The notes below the pieces were generated by a model. It was not told the origin of the DNA. It saw nothing but the letters and a program-made list of their open reading frames with translations, and did no database searches. Shown here piece after piece: positions 52,141 through 62,599 of a stretch of 64,000 bases of DNA (position 1 is its first letter; every line of letters begins with the position of its first letter). Origin of the DNA: Dichetophora obliterata (lineage: Eukaryota > Arthropoda > Insecta > Diptera > Sciomyzidae); the NCBI GenBank assembly GCA_963920525.1, contig OY986436.1:93046868-93110867 (forward strand), given 5' to 3'. Made by a program: the position numbers and the translations under genes.

Positions 52141-53065
52141 TCTCCCCCCTTCAGATTAAAATTCTCCTGAATTCTATTGAAATATAATAATTTTACAAAC
52201 ATTAAAACAACTGCAACTGTTATTATTACAATCAAAGATATTAAGATAAAATTACATTTCTTTTCATAGGTACTATGATGCTGTATTTCTATTATATTTT
52301 TAATGTTTTTTTCATTTTCTATTACAATATCTTCGAACGTTATTTTATTTGTACAGTTAACAATTTTATCTTTGTTTTGGTAGAAGAACCGTTCTTGAAA
52401 TGAGGTTTTTCTGTTAGAAAATAGTATTCTAGTATACAGATTTTTCAATTATTGTAATTAATTAAATTGCTTCCTTGCAGTACAATATTTCTTTCGTCAC
52501 ATGTTTGATTCAACAATATATTTCTAGCATTTTTTATAACAATAGTTTCTTCATCAATTTCCAAAATTTCTGTTAAATTATTCTTAATAAGCTTACAATC
52601 TTTTCGATAGATGCTATGTTTACTTTTATCTAATTCATTTAAAGTTTTAAGTAAAGTTTGATATGTGTAAAATGTTTCATTGTATAAGAATACTGTTTCT
52701 TTATTAGAATCGATTTCTCTATTTTTGTCATTTGGCATCGGTAGTATTATTTTAAGTTTAACTGTCGTAAATTTGTTAGACACTTTTATTGCAAAAATAA
52801 GAGAAATGGTTTTATACGTCGCAACTCCAAGTTTAATGTATTTTAGTTTATTAAAGTCGATATTGTATGTGTGTATTTCTTCTTTGGTCAAAATGTTTGG
52901 ATGTACAATACCGTGTCTTTCTGAAGCTAAGTTGTCTTGGATGTGGTCAATCTTTTCTTTAATAATTTGAATTTTAAATTATTGATCAAAATACAGATTT
53001 TGTTGTGCGGCTTCTGTCCGATGACTGTCTATAGCGTTTAATTGGTGCGTCAAAAGGATTCTGTC
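52044..53065 (-). pseudogene. env relic, C-terminal part
   Basis: Two frames (52445-52891 and 52044-52448) overlap by four bases, so a frameshift separates them. The first has ectodomain character with NLTEILEIDEETIVIKNARN and several cysteines. The second includes a hydrophobic segment LISLIVIITVAVVLMFVKLL (about residues 70-90), consistent with the transmembrane anchor of a gypsy env protein, and a short basic tail that reaches into the LTR. The N-terminal part lies beyond a non-LTR insertion. Confidence 0.6.
52141..52153 (-). other. Polypurine tract
   Basis: On the minus strand aaggggggaga immediately precedes the 3' LTR, the expected position and composition of the plus-strand primer. 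Confidence 0.7.
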
Positions 53066-53700
53066 CGTTTATTTATTTATTTGTTATTAATTGCAGTTCT
53101 TAGTGCTACAAGATATAATATCTCTTAACTAGCACTAATCATTAAGAAAGGAATATGGCAGTAAATATTTAATATACGAAACACTTATATTTAATATACG
53201 AAAACTTAAAACTAACATGAAGAGCTTATTACAATAAAAAATCGAAAACATACAAAATTATTACAAATAAATAAGAAATCTGAATGAATACTTTATAAGG
53301 ACTTATCTGTATTGGATGACATGTTAAACTAATTAAGGGACGACAATGACGATAATAGTTTCTTTTTAAAATTGACAGCGTTGCTAATTTGTTGTGTGTT
53401 ATTAGATTAGATTTTAGATTTAGCACTTAGATTTTCTTGGATTAATCTCAAGCTCATTTTCTGCGGCCCAATTACCGATTCGCTGGAGTTCTTGATTAAG
53501 GATACTCACACCACTACAAAGATCAGTTTTATCACATGAAACATAAAGCTGTATATCATCAGCGTACATATGTGTGAAACATTTATTCGGGATTAACGGA
53601 AAATCATTTACGTAAATGGAAAACAAAAAGGGTCCCAGAACTGACCCCTGGGGAACACCTTTACTTACTCGAATAAAGTCTGAGTACAAATCACCAGAAC
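53066..53700 (-). mobile_element. Truncated CR1/Jockey-like non-LTR fragment in env
   Basis: The left border has tttatttatttattt, the complement of an (aaat)n tail, marking the 3' end of a minus-strand non-LTR copy. Inside is an RT C-terminal fragment (53420-53690). Its 5' end near 53700 cuts RT in block B, a typical 5' truncation. The env frame resumes at 53701. No clean duplication was identified. Confidence 0.6.
53420..53690 (-). pseudogene. Reverse transcriptase fragment
   Basis: SKGVPQGSVLGPFLFSIYVN and THMYADDIQLYVSCDK (intact YADD) are present, then RIGNWAAENELEINPRKSKC before a stop. It is the middle of a CR1/Jockey-type RT only. The first about 35 codons of the open frame (LIRHLDNSKTLLKLRTL...) are partly env or junction sequence. 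Confidence 0.7.
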
Positions 53701-54060
53701 AAACACATAGCGTTCTTAGTTTCAATAGCGTCTTTGAATTGTCCAAGTGTCTTATTAAAGTAGTTATTAATTCTGATTTGGCCATTAACTCTATCAATTA
53801 AATTTTTGTTATTTTCATCAGTCGTACTTAAGTGTTCTCCAATTATTTGCCTATCCTCTTCGTCCATAATCATTTTGACATACTACCTACTATATTGGCC
53901 AGTCCATGTTTCTATCTAACATCCTTTGGAACTATTGCTTCCACTTTACTTTTTAAATTTAGAAGTTCTGATAGTAACAGGTTTTTGTAAGATATCTTCA
54001 AATATTCATTATTAGATGCTATATCATATATATCAGCTATATTATTGTTGGTTTATTTTT
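53691..54060 (-). pseudogene. env relic, N-terminal part
   Basis: The frame at 53691-53873 reads DEEDRQIIGEHLSTTDENNK and LIDRVNGQIRINNYFNKTLG, a heptad-like helical region as found in gypsy env proteins. Further upstream the frames are broken. It joins, apart from the inserted non-LTR fragment, to 52044-53065. Confidence 0.45.
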
Positions 54061-54099
54061 ATTTCCGTGTATCCGCTCTGGTCTTTTATCTCATTGATG

Positions 54100-54746
54100 A
54101 CGAGTCTTCCGTTAGTTGGTGTTGTCAGAATCAACAGCGTCAGTATCGTTTCCCATTTCTAAAAATTTTGGAGGTCGTTTTATGTTAGTTGTATGAATTG
54201 TATCTAGTTTACTTTTTCTGAACTTTGGTAAATGTTTATGTCTGACTGCTTTGTACTTTTTTATGAATCCCTCTTCGCTTTCTTCTTGATAAGATTCCCT
54301 GTTTTTATTAAATCTTTCTAATCTCTTACAGCTTTCTCATTCTAAATTTTGAAGAAATTTTTCTGAGCTAATTTTGTTGGTTCGCACTTCAATTAATCGT
54401 ACTATGAAATCGTTCATTATAGTTTCGTTCTGCTTTTTGTATCAACTGTTTCACTGATAATTCGTTGTTGGTCAGTAATAATACTCTAAATTTTACCACA
54501 AGTGTATTGTGGAATCTTTCCACATCAGAATTTCCTGTATGATTATTTGGTTTGGTAAGGTGTAATATAAAATTGTCTTCATCTAAAAACTCTTTTATCC
54601 TTACTGCTTTAAACTCATTGTCTGCTATTATTTTTGTAGGCTTACCTATTCTTGTGAAATGTTCTTCTAGTTGCTCTTTTATTGTTATATGATTTCTGTC
54701 TGTTAAACTATAAGCTGAGCCAAATTTAAAAAATTTATCTATATTG
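54100..54746 (-). pseudogene. gypsy integrase relic, core and C-terminal part
   Basis: On the minus strand DKFFKFGSAYSL (first Asp of the catalytic core), IIADNEFKAVRIKEFLDEDN (second Asp in ADNEF) and HLTKPNNHTGNSDVERFHNT (Glu in DVER) can be read. All three catalytic residues are therefore still encoded, though the frame has stops further on. The start of the gene is on the other side of the LOA insertion (56760-57200). Confidence 0.7.
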
Positions 54747-54747
54747 G

Positions 54748-54764
54748 TTAGGTTAGGTTAGGTT
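54748..54764 (+). repeat. (TTAGG)n-like tail of the LOA element
   Basis: gttaggttaggttaggtt holds three TTAGG units, the same as the ancestral insect telomere repeat, here at the 3' end of a non-LTR copy and next to its target duplication. Confidence 0.75.
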
Positions 54765-54862
54765 GAGGCGGCAGCCGCTGTACGTGCTTAAAACCAAAAC
54801 GCACGTACCACAGCTCACTTAGACCAGTGAGGTCCGTTGTGATACCGCTGCACACTTGGCCT

Positions 54863-56698
54863 TCAGTCCGAGTGGAACCACATTGAGCTCTTAATAAAGC
54901 TTGTTAGACGTTTGACGCTTGTCTCCGACAGGTCGTCAAGCTCCGAAAAGAAGAATGACCCCAAATGTTTATGCCTTCTTCTCGCAAGCGCGGGACAGGA
55001 ACATAGAAGGTGGGAGATAGTTTCCTCCTCCTCCTCGTCCCTGCAGCTTCTGCAGAAGTCATTAGTGATGACTCCCAATCTGGAGGCATGTCTGCCTATT
55101 AGGCAGTGCCCTGTGGTAACAGCCACTAACGTAGCCACCTCTGATTTTCCCAACGAGAGAAGGACTCTCGATCGCTTTGGGTTTAGAGTCGGCCAGATAA
55201 GCCTTGTTGTTCTACATGTTGAGAGTTCAGCCCATCTTGAGTTGGCTTTAGATGTGGTGTACTCATTAAGTAGCATTTTGACAGTTGCCATCGGGATGCT
55301 CGGCGAGTTTCGACCCATTAGAGTCCCCGATGTACCTTTCCTAGCAAGCTCGTCTGCTTTTTCATTTCCACGTATGCCCTTATGCCCAGGTACCCAGATT
55401 AAGCTGATGTCAAAGAACTTTGACATTTCGCCTAATGCAGCACGGCATTCTCTGGCTACTTTAGAGTTGATGGATACCTGCTCAATCGATTTGATCGCTG
55501 CTTGGCTGTCCGAGAAAATATGTATTTCTCGTTTAGAGATGACGTTCTCTGAGAGCCAGGTTGCAACTTCTTTAATCGCCATCATTTCGGCTTGGTAAAC
55601 ACTACAGTGATCCGGCAGCCTACGAACTAAGGATACCCCTAATTCTTTTGAGTAGACCCCATACCCGACCTTGCCATTTAATTTTGACCCATCTGTATAG
55701 AAATAAAGACACCCCGGTTTCCACGGCGCACCTTTATTCCAGTATGTTCTAGGCGGAATAAGCGTACCGTAGTTTCCATCAAAGGAAAGCAGTGGTTTAC
55801 AATAATCAGTCCTTGGTGGAATGAAGTTGAATTTGTAGAGTATAGATGCGTGTCCTGAACCCAGGCTTTTCCATACTCCAGTTTCCCTAAGTCTGACCGC
55901 CGAACAAGCTGCCTGTTGCCTAGCAACCAAGTCAAGCGGTAGAAGGTGTAATAAGGTCTCTAAAGCCGCAGTCGGTGTTGTTCTCAGAGCACCACTGATG
56001 CAAATAGATGCCATTCTTTGGACTTTTTGGAGCTGGTTGAAAAATGTGACCTTGTCCAAAGCAGGCCACCATATCGATGCTCCATATAGAAGTATAGGTC
56101 TAATGACCCCTTTATACAGCCAGTGAACGATATTTGGGGAAAAACCCCATCTTTTCCCTATAGCTTTTTTGCAAGTGTACAGCGCAACTGTCGCTTTCTT
56201 CGTACGCTCAAGAATATTAAGTTTCCAGCTAAGTTTCCTATCAAGAATGAGTCCTAGATATTTTGCATTTTCCGATACGGACAATGCAGACCCATTAAGC
56301 ATGATTGGTGTGAGAGACGGAATTCTATGTTTCCTTGTGAAAAGGACCAAGTCTGTTTTGGCCGGATTTACTCCAAGACCACAGGATTTGGCCCATTGCT
56401 CGAGTTTGCAAAGAGCTCTTTGCATGACGTCGCGTATGGTAGTGGGAAATTTGCCTCTGACTGCGATTGCTAGGTCATCGGCGTATGCTGCCACAACACA
56501 GCCCTCCCTCTCTAGAGACAGCAGTACATTGTTCACTACCAGATTCCAGAGGAGTGGAGATAGCACACCACCCTGTGGCGTACCTCTTGTCACCGATCTT
56601 ACAGCGCTGTACTCACCTAGGTCTGATAAGATTACTCGACAGTTGAGCAGCTCATCTATAAGATCAGTAATGCTTTTGTTCACACCTAGCCTACGCAA
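54863..56698 (-). CDS. LOA-type RT and RNase H, 611 codons, 5'-truncated
   Basis: The frame is uninterrupted. RT: RGTPQGGVLSPLLWNLVVNN (39-58) and AAYADDLAIAV (YADD at 72-75), then the thumb region with GVIRPILLYGASIWW (198-211). RNase H: LYFYTDGSKL (Asp336), VYQAEMMAIKE (Glu371), HIFSDSQAAIKS (Asp397) and VPGHKGIRGNEKADELA (Asp449), so all four catalytic carboxylates are present. The C-terminal zinc-like motif is CRSCRDEEEEETISHLLCSC (about 563-582). The missing N-terminal portion includes the endonuclease and RT block A. The first Met is internal to the protein. RNase H distinguishes it from the CR1/Jockey types in this window. Confidence 0.9.
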   Translation of the reverse strand: MRRLGVNKSITDLIDELLNCRVILSDLGEYSAVRSVTRGTPQGGVLSPLLWNLVVNNVLLSLEREGCVVAAYADDLAIAVRGKFPTTIRDVMQRALCKLEQWAKSCGLGVNPAKTDLVLFTRKHRIPSLTPIMLNGSALSVSENAKYLGLILDRKLSWKLNILERTKKATVALYTCKKAIGKRWGFSPNIVHWLYKGVIRPILLYGASIWWPALDKVTFFNQLQKVQRMASICISGALRTTPTAALETLLHLLPLDLVARQQAACSAVRLRETGVWKSLGSGHASILYKFNFIPPRTDYCKPLLSFDGNYGTLIPPRTYWNKGAPWKPGCLYFYTDGSKLNGKVGYGVYSKELGVSLVRRLPDHCSVYQAEMMAIKEVATWLSENVISKREIHIFSDSQAAIKSIEQVSINSKVARECRAALGEMSKFFDISLIWVPGHKGIRGNEKADELARKGTSGTLMGRNSPSIPMATVKMLLNEYTTSKANSRWAELSTCRTTRLIWPTLNPKRSRVLLSLGKSEVATLVAVTTGHCLIGRHASRLGVITNDFCRSCRDEEEEETISHLLCSCPALARRRHKHLGSFFFSELDDLSETSVKRLTSFIKSSMWFHSD

Positions 56699-56759
56699 CT
56701 CTAGTCGTATAGATTGTGGCGTGATATTATTAAATGCTCCCTCTATATTGTTAAAAAAT

Positions 56760-57200
56760 TAAATTTCTTAACAACAAAAGTGTCGATATGAATAATTTTA
56801 TTTATTGCAGTGTATTGGGTTTCGCTGTGTTCAAATTTGGGTCTGGTGGGATTTCTGTCAAATTTCACTTGCTGACATACATCTCATTGATTTATAACAA
56901 TTTGTATTATCTCTATGATTTTTGGATATTAGATTTTGTATTTATATTTATTGTTAAATGTTTCCTGAATGCCTGAATGTAGACTTTCCTTAACATGGTA
57001 CAGAGCAATTTGTTTTACTTCTTCTGTTTCGGTCTCTATATCTTGGGCTGTATAACTACTTTTTATAAATTTTACTTGGCTGTCATTGGAAAACATCTCT
57101 TTAAGCTTAAGCTGAACTACATTATACAAGTTGTCAGGAAGTTCTGAATAAATTTCTTTATGAATCTTCTAAATATATCACTTAAATTGTCAAAGCCATG
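56760..57200 (-). pseudogene. gypsy integrase relic, N-terminal zinc-binding part
   Basis: The frame 56929-57129 has EEVKQIALYHVKESLHSGIQ, with the two His of the HHCC motif. A following segment in broken frames has the second half (VCQQVKF, with the first Cys codon changed) and ends HIDTFVVKKFNF at the insertion. It continues at 54746 with the core domain. Confidence 0.6.
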
Positions 57201-57478
57201 TTCTGCAATAATTATTAATCTTTTACCGTGGATTATTTTAATTTCTTCGACCTTATTGATTGTAATTATTATTTTGGTCTTATACTTATTGACTATTTCT
57301 TCCCTGATCCAGATATGATCTTGCAGGTTTTCCGCAGCCGAAGGGATGGTACTTATTGATGCATCGTCGTCAATATTAGCAATTATGTTTAAATCAGATA
57401 TATTGTCATCGATGTCGTGTGGTAGGTCCGTTGAAAAAGTGTCTCTTCTTCGTTGTCTCTGCTGTTCTCCGTGTTTTC
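57201..57478 (-). pseudogene. gypsy pol linker between RNase H and integrase
   Basis: Broken frames, AT-rich. Its position between the RNase H end (DFLSR at 57479) and the integrase start suggests it is the linker. Nothing else recognised. Confidence 0.35.
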
Positions 57479-58720
57479 TTATCTACTTAAAAAGTCAGCA
57501 ATTTTTTTTCCTTTTCCTTTTACGTACTCGAAGTCGAACTTATACTCTCCTAATTTCAATAACCATTTTTGGTGTCTGAGAGATAAATCTTTTCCTTTAT
57601 ACTGTGAATGGAGAAATTTAATTGGCTGATGGTCCGAATAAATTTTGAATTTATTACCATAAAGATATGGTATAAAGTAATTTACTGACCACATAATGGC
57701 TAAGAATTCTTTGTCCGTCACAGAGTAATTTCTTTCGTGATTGTTCAGAGTTCTAGACGCAAAGCAAATGGGGTGGCCTTCTTGTGAAATAAATGCTCCT
57801 ATTGCATAATTTGAAGCGTCAGTGGTGAGGCAAAACTGTCTTTCAAAATTCGGGTATTTTAGTATGGGGTGAGTACAAATAAGTTCTTTTAATTTTTAAA
57901 ATAATTCTATGTAATTTATGTTTATATTTGTTTTGACGTTTTTCTTTTAATATTTAATCATTGGTTGCGCAACTTTGGCATAATCTCTTATGAATTTTCT
58001 ATAGTACTGGGTACTATAGCTAGGAAACTCTTTATTTGTTTCTGATTTTTCGGTAAGTCTAGCTTTTGTATAACTTTAATCTTGTCTGGGTTTGATTTTA
58101 GTCCGTCTTTTGTCAAGATATGTCCTAAAAATTCTATTTCCTTCTTCATGAAGTTACATTTGCCGATCTGAATTAAAAATTTTTTTGATTCCAATATTTT
58201 GAATATGTCATTTATAGCTTGGATATGTTCTTTCCATGTCGTACTGAAAATTAATATGCCGTCTAAGTAAACTACGCAAGTATTGCTGATATGATCTCGA
58301 AGGATTTCGTTCATTAGCCTTTGGAGTGTCGTTGGGGCATTCTTAAGACCAAATGGCATTCTGCAAAATTCATACAGTCCGTGTGGTGTTACAAAAGCTG
58401 TATTTTTTCTGTCTTCTTCCTTTATAAGTATTTGGTGGTATCATTTCACTAGGTCTATGGTGGTAAAATATTGCGATTTCCCGAGTTTGGCTAGAATGGA
58501 GTCAATGTTTGGTAAAGGAAATTTGTCGTCTATCGTAATTTCGTTAAGTCGTCTATAGTCGATCACAATTCTCAATTTCTTCTGTCCTGAGATATTTGCT
58601 TTTTTGGTACAACAATAAGTGGACTTGAATATTTCGAGTTATTTTGTCTTATAGTCCTTTGCTCTTCCATTTTTTTTACTTGTCACCTTACTTTCTCTTC
58701 GTGTTTTGGTGGTTATCTGT
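57479..58720 (-). pseudogene. gypsy reverse transcriptase and RNase H relic
   Basis: RT: MPFGLKNAPTTLQRLMNEIL (58300-58359) and CVVYLDGILIFSTTWKEHI, where the active-site YLDD is YLDG. Then NFMKKEIEFLGHILTKDGLK and a stop near 57988. RNase H end: KEFLAIMWSVNYFIPYLYGN, KIYSDHQPIKFLHSQYKGKD and KWLLKLGEYKFDFEYVKGKG up to DFLSR (57479-57721). Between and upstream are further frames with stops. Loss of the second Asp alone would inactivate the polymerase. Confidence 0.8.
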
Positions 58721-58829
58721 ATAGTTTTGCGTTTACATGTTGATCCGTTCTTGTAATTATTTCATGTTCAATTTCTTTGAAAAATAAATTCCTGAATCTT
58801 TTTATTAATTTTTTAACTTCTAGTTGTTC

Positions 58830-59240
58830 TTCTTGATTAAGATGACATGATTAATTCACATATTTCGTTCAATGAATATGGCTTATTTATAAATTCTAAA
58901 CATTTATTATTGAGGTAAATATGTCCTTCCTCTAAATTTATCAATCTATTAAGGTCTTTTAATAAATCTACTCCTATTATAAATTGATAATTTCTGTTTT
59001 AAAGTCTTTTAACCTTCCATCTAATTAATGCTCTTGGTGTTATCCGAAACTCGTCTGGCAACTCTGTATGTGGTTCTAAAGTAATTGTGTCTGTCCCAGT
59101 CACTGTTGAAAAACTTATCGGCGGTATCTGAATTTTCTTAAATTCTGTTAATCTTTCGTCGGTGATGCTTAGGGTGGAACCTGTATCGATTAAAGCTACA
59201 TATTTTCTTAACTTAAGAGTAATAATGATTTTTGGTAAAT
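58830..59240 (-). pseudogene. gypsy protease relic
   Basis: On the minus strand YVALIDTGSTLSITDERL contains the aspartic-protease motif DTGS (codons at about 59179-59187 for D-T-G). It is followed by FSTVTGTDTITLEPHTELPD. No flap or ILG motif could be followed with confidence because of frame breaks near 59000. Confidence 0.6.
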
Positions 59241-59249
59241 CTTCCGAGG

Positions 59250-60177
59250 CTAGTTGGCAAAAAATTTGTCATTTACTTCTTCTTCTTCTCCTCTAGACAT
59301 AACCTCTCTCTGCTCAATTCTATTCTGTTGGTGGCTATCTTTGCCCGAATATGAACTGAGGTTTCCTGAGTCTTGATTCTGCCCATTGTAGTTTCTTATT
59401 TGCCAACTATTTTGCTCTCTTTGAACATTATCTTCTTCCATTGGTTCTCCCTGCTGTCCTTACCTAATATTCTGAAAATTACCAGAATTTCTAGGGTGTC
59501 AAGGTGATTTTGATTCTGTGGTCCTTGGTAGTTTGTACGCTTAAAATATTGATGTTGGTTTTGAAAATTTGGACGGTTAAAATTATGATGCTGGTTTTGA
59601 GGTCCTTGATAATTTGTATGGCTAAAAAATTTATTTTGATTTTGGTGTTGGCAAAAGTTGCCAAAAAAGTTTCTATTGGGTGTATTTTGATTATTTGTAT
59701 TTCTATGAAAATTATTCCTGACATTTGAATTAGTTTGGATATGGTATTTTAAGTCTTTTTTTTTTAATTGTGGCCTAATTCAAGAATCCTCATATCGTCG
59801 CTTCCTCATTATTTCGAGAATACTGCCTAAATTATTGTCTTCATAGATGTTCATGTTACTAACATTGCATCTACGTTACTTAAGTCTATGTAATTTTCTC
59901 CGTTATAATAAATAATTAGTTCATAACTTTTAAATTTAATATTTTGTAGCTCAACGGCTAGCTCACTTACGGTATTCACTTTAATGTTAACAATTTTTTT
60001 ATAAATCTCATGCGGTTCCTTGTCCGGCTTGTATCTTAGTTTCAGTGTTGATTTTATTGTCGTCCAATCACCATTCTTCAGTAGGCTTATGATCGCGTTT
60101 TTTGCCTCCCCTTGTATTTTCTCGTAGTAAATTGTTCGAACGGCCACTTTCCTTACGGCTTCACTGTTGATTAATGA
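59250..60177 (-). pseudogene. gypsy gag relic, capsid C-terminal and Asn/Gln-rich tail
   Basis: The frame 59851-60147 reads MAVRTIYYEKIQGEAKNAII, NGDWTTIKSTLKLRYKPDKE and NVDAMLV, as in the capsid part of gypsy gag. The tail at 59250-59728 is rich in Asn, Gln and Phe with repeated NFQNQ-like units on the minus strand (plus-strand gattttga/ggttttga motifs). No CCHC zinc knuckle is seen. The N-terminal portion lies right of the hAT insertion. Confidence 0.55.
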
Positions 60178-60185
60178 TAAATGAT

Positions 60186-61723
60186 CAGGCCCGTAGCCAG
60201 AAAATAAGAGCCGGGCAGGCTGAGCCTCCAGTGTTTTATGAGTTTATTGTTCAAATGTATATTTTAGTAGAAAAAAAGTTAAGTATATTAACATATAAAG
60301 CCTAGTACTCTGTTCGCTTGCGTGAAACTTCGCTGGCAACATCTATTTCTTTGTCGCGTGAAATTTCTGACTTAAAGTTTATTGCGAGGAATTTCTATGG
60401 CAACGTTTCTCAGAGAGACTCAGAAAATAAGTTGGAAGATTTCATATGATATCTCTCTTTTCACTTCAAAATAAATAGGCAGTACAATTAAATTGTTTGT
60501 TGCTCAGAAACATGTTGCGATAATTTCACGCAGCGGAACAGAGTACTACTCTGACGAACATGTTGTGAAAATTTCCACACTTGTTTCGCAGCTATCAATT
60601 AACAAAAAGTTGTATGGAGATTTGAGTGGAATTTCACATGAAACTGAACAGAGTACTATGCTTTAAATATAACATAAATAAGTTCAATGTTTGAAAGCGA
60701 ATTTCTAATGTATTATATTGATTTCCACTATAGTCACAGCTCTGCTGTTTAATACAAAGGCAATCGTCTTAGTTTCTCATTAAATTTGCGAAGATCATCT
60801 TTGAACTCTGTTGATTTGGTTTACATGGGAAAATGATGCTTCCGCCGTACCGCCGGAATACCACCGCAATACCACCGTACTGTTGTCGAATGTTTCGATT
60901 GCACAAAACAAATTATAAGTATCAGGAAACGCATCGCGCATTAGATACAATTCATTCAACGTATCAAAACTGATTGAATTTGGTGATTTTTTCTTATGCT
61001 CATCCCTTTTTTGTCCAGATATTTCTTTGCGACAGACATCTCGGCATCAGAGGGTATTTTTAAGCCAACAATATACGATCATTTTTGGTGAAACGCTTTT
61101 TTAATTTGAATATAATATTATCAACGATATCAAACTAAGCCGGCTTAATTTCAATAGAATATTCACTTCTCTCACCAAGTGATTGTTTTACTACTGAGTT
61201 TCGCGTGATATAAAACCTTGTTATTTTAATTGTTTTTGAGCAAAAGTACCTCATTCAATCGCAAGCTATGTCTGCAACATCCATTATTTTCCTTTCAGCC
61301 TTTCCAAATTTTTATGCTCCCAATTATGATATAATTTCAAAATCCTCCCCCATTCATCCTCAAGTAGTTGCAAGTGCTTTTCCTAATCAGAACAGCAAAC
61401 TGGGAGACACAAAAGCTGTCAAAACGACTGCACCAACTGCAATTTTTTTTTGTGTATATTTAGTTTAAAACACTTAAAATAATAAATTATCTAAAATACT
61501 CGCTCAAAAAATCTTGAAAACAATTAAAATAACAACATTCTATAAATTTTCACCAAAAATTAACTTTCTTTACAATTTTTTGCCAGCTGTTATTGGCAAT
61601 GACTGACAAAAGAGGGCAGTTGTAAAAGCATACGGAAATTTGGCTAGGGCAGGCTCGACGGATTCTAGGGCAGGCTAAGCCTAAGGCTTAGCCTGCTCTA
61701 GCACCATACTAGCTACGGGCCTG
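60186..61723. mobile_element. 1.54-kb hAT element in gag
   Basis: The ends caggcccgtagccag and ctagctacgggcctg are inverted, and a perfect 8-bp duplication taaatgat flanks it (60178-60185 and 61724-61731). A second inverted motif, gggcaggctgagcct against ggcttagcctgctct, lies just inside. On the minus strand, near 60880-61000, KSPNSISFDTLNELYLMRDA and FPDTYNLFCAIETFDNS may be a transposase remnant. No complete domain survives. A small element (60306-60654) is nested in it. Confidence 0.8.
60306..60654. mobile_element. 349-bp inverted-repeat element with TA flanks
   Basis: gtactctgttcgcttgcgtg and the inverse of gtactctgttcagtttcatg are the ends. TA lies outside each (60304-60305 and 60655-60656). 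An additional internal cggaacagagtac copy lies near 60533. Non-coding. TA duplication suggests a Tc1/mariner-type MITE. Confidence 0.6.
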
Positions 61724-61731
61724 TAAATGAT

Positions 61732-61940
61732 ACTCCACGCAGCTGATGAAAGAGTTCAGAGACACTTCGCCTTGTCCCGTGAACATCGACATGAATCTGA
61801 TTTCTTTGAGAATTCTATTTCTTTCTTCACGATCCTCTTGTTGTGTTAGTTGCCCATAAGCTATTCGCGTTTGTTCGAGTTGCTGATTCCGTAGCTTCAA
61901 CTTTGCAGCTAGTTCCTCGTTGAAGTTGTTCATTTTGTAG
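61732..61940 (-). pseudogene. gypsy gag relic, N-terminal part
   Basis: The frame 61709-61933 starts MNNFNEELAAKLKLRNQQLE and continues TRIAYGQLTQQEDREERNRI and FISCVEYHLQ. The last codons before the stop derive from the hAT element. The start fits the beginning of gag: it is the first ATG after a long leader. It joins 60177 after removal of the hAT and one duplication copy. Confidence 0.6.
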
Positions 61941-61958
61941 TTACTGTATTTCTGCTAC

Positions 61959-62218
61959 TTATTATTTTAAACACTATTCTTTGTCGATTTTTCTTTTGAT
62001 ATTTTTTTAAAACTTCGTGTTCATTCAATCCGTGTTTATAAATTTAATGTTGAAATTAACTTTGCACGATTATTCGTTTCACTGAATAGTTATTATTTTA
62101 AACACTAATTTTTGTCAATTTTTCTTGTGTTGTTTTTTTAAAGCTTCGTGTTCTTTTAGTCCGTGTTTATTAATTTAATGTTGAAATTAACTTTGCACAA
62201 CTATTCGTTTCACTGGAT
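61959..62218 (-). repeat. Two tandem copies of a 131-bp leader unit
   Basis: ttattattttaaacacta begins both copies (61959 and 62090). They share cttcgtgttc, agtccgtgttta, aatttaatgttgaaattaac and ttcgtttcactg with few differences. They lie between gag and the 5' LTR, that is in the untranslated leader of the gypsy element. The similarity is higher than between the LTRs, so the duplication is probably relatively late in the lineage. Confidence 0.8.
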
Positions 62219-62241
62219 CCTTTTAAAAAATAACGCGTTTT

Positions 62242-62589
62242 AGTAGCCCGGATGTTTTTTTTAAAAAAAACACACTACTTTTATTTTTGTAACTTTTTTG
62301 AACTGATATTAGAGAAGTTATCAAAATTTTTATTTTTGTAACTTTATTGATGTGAGGTTGGAGAAGTAATCAACTGGTCAAGATCGCGAATAAAATCAGA
62401 CTAACTTACTTATTTCGTATTTATTAAATTTATGTATATGTTTGCACACATACATACAACCATAATTTAAAGCTGTCGAAATTCTTAAGAATTCTTATGA
62501 ATTCGACACTGTTTCCTGTCTACTTCTGTTTTTAATCTATTTAAAAATTATCAAACTTGTCTTCTTGCGAATTGACATTATACATAACT
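62242..62589 (-). repeat. 5' LTR of the gypsy-type element
   Basis: Direct partner of 51712-52140 in the same orientation, shorter by a deletion of about 70 bp or lacking an insertion. Minus-strand start agttatgtataatgtcaatt, end near ccgggctact. No primer-binding site could be matched with confidence next to 62241. Confidence 0.85.
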
Positions 62590-62599
62590 CACGTGGCCA

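Larger units (their letters stand above)
54747..56741 (-). mobile_element. 5'-truncated LOA-type non-LTR element in integrase
   Basis: tctatattg is duplicated directly at 54738-54746 and 56742-56750. The 3' end (left) is ggttaggttaggttaggttg, that is a (ttagg)n or (ctaac)n tail on the minus strand. The 5' end cuts RT before its block A, so the copy is truncated. Its reading frame is intact, which makes it one of the younger insertions. Confidence 0.85.
51712..62589 (-). mobile_element. gypsy-type, env-bearing LTR retroelement (provirus), heavily interrupted
   Basis: Two direct LTRs (51712-52140 and 62242-62589) bound relics, on the minus strand, of gag, protease, RT/RNase H, integrase and env, the order of errantivirus-type gypsy elements. 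acgtg occurs outside both LTRs within a few bases, compatible with a short target duplication. Three later insertions break it: a non-LTR fragment in env (53066-53700), a LOA element in integrase (54747-56741) and a hAT in gag (60186-61723). With point lesions in pol (YLDG instead of YLDD) and frameshifts throughout, it is an inactive old copy. Its own length would be about 6.7 kb. Confidence 0.85.

Noticed and set aside
54912..55598. 228-codon plus-strand frame
   Set aside because: It lies wholly opposite the intact RT-RNase H frame on minus and shows no domain.
52141..62241. Primer-binding site of the gypsy element
   Set aside because: The sequence next to the 5' LTR (62230-62241) gave no tRNA 3'-end match that I could defend.
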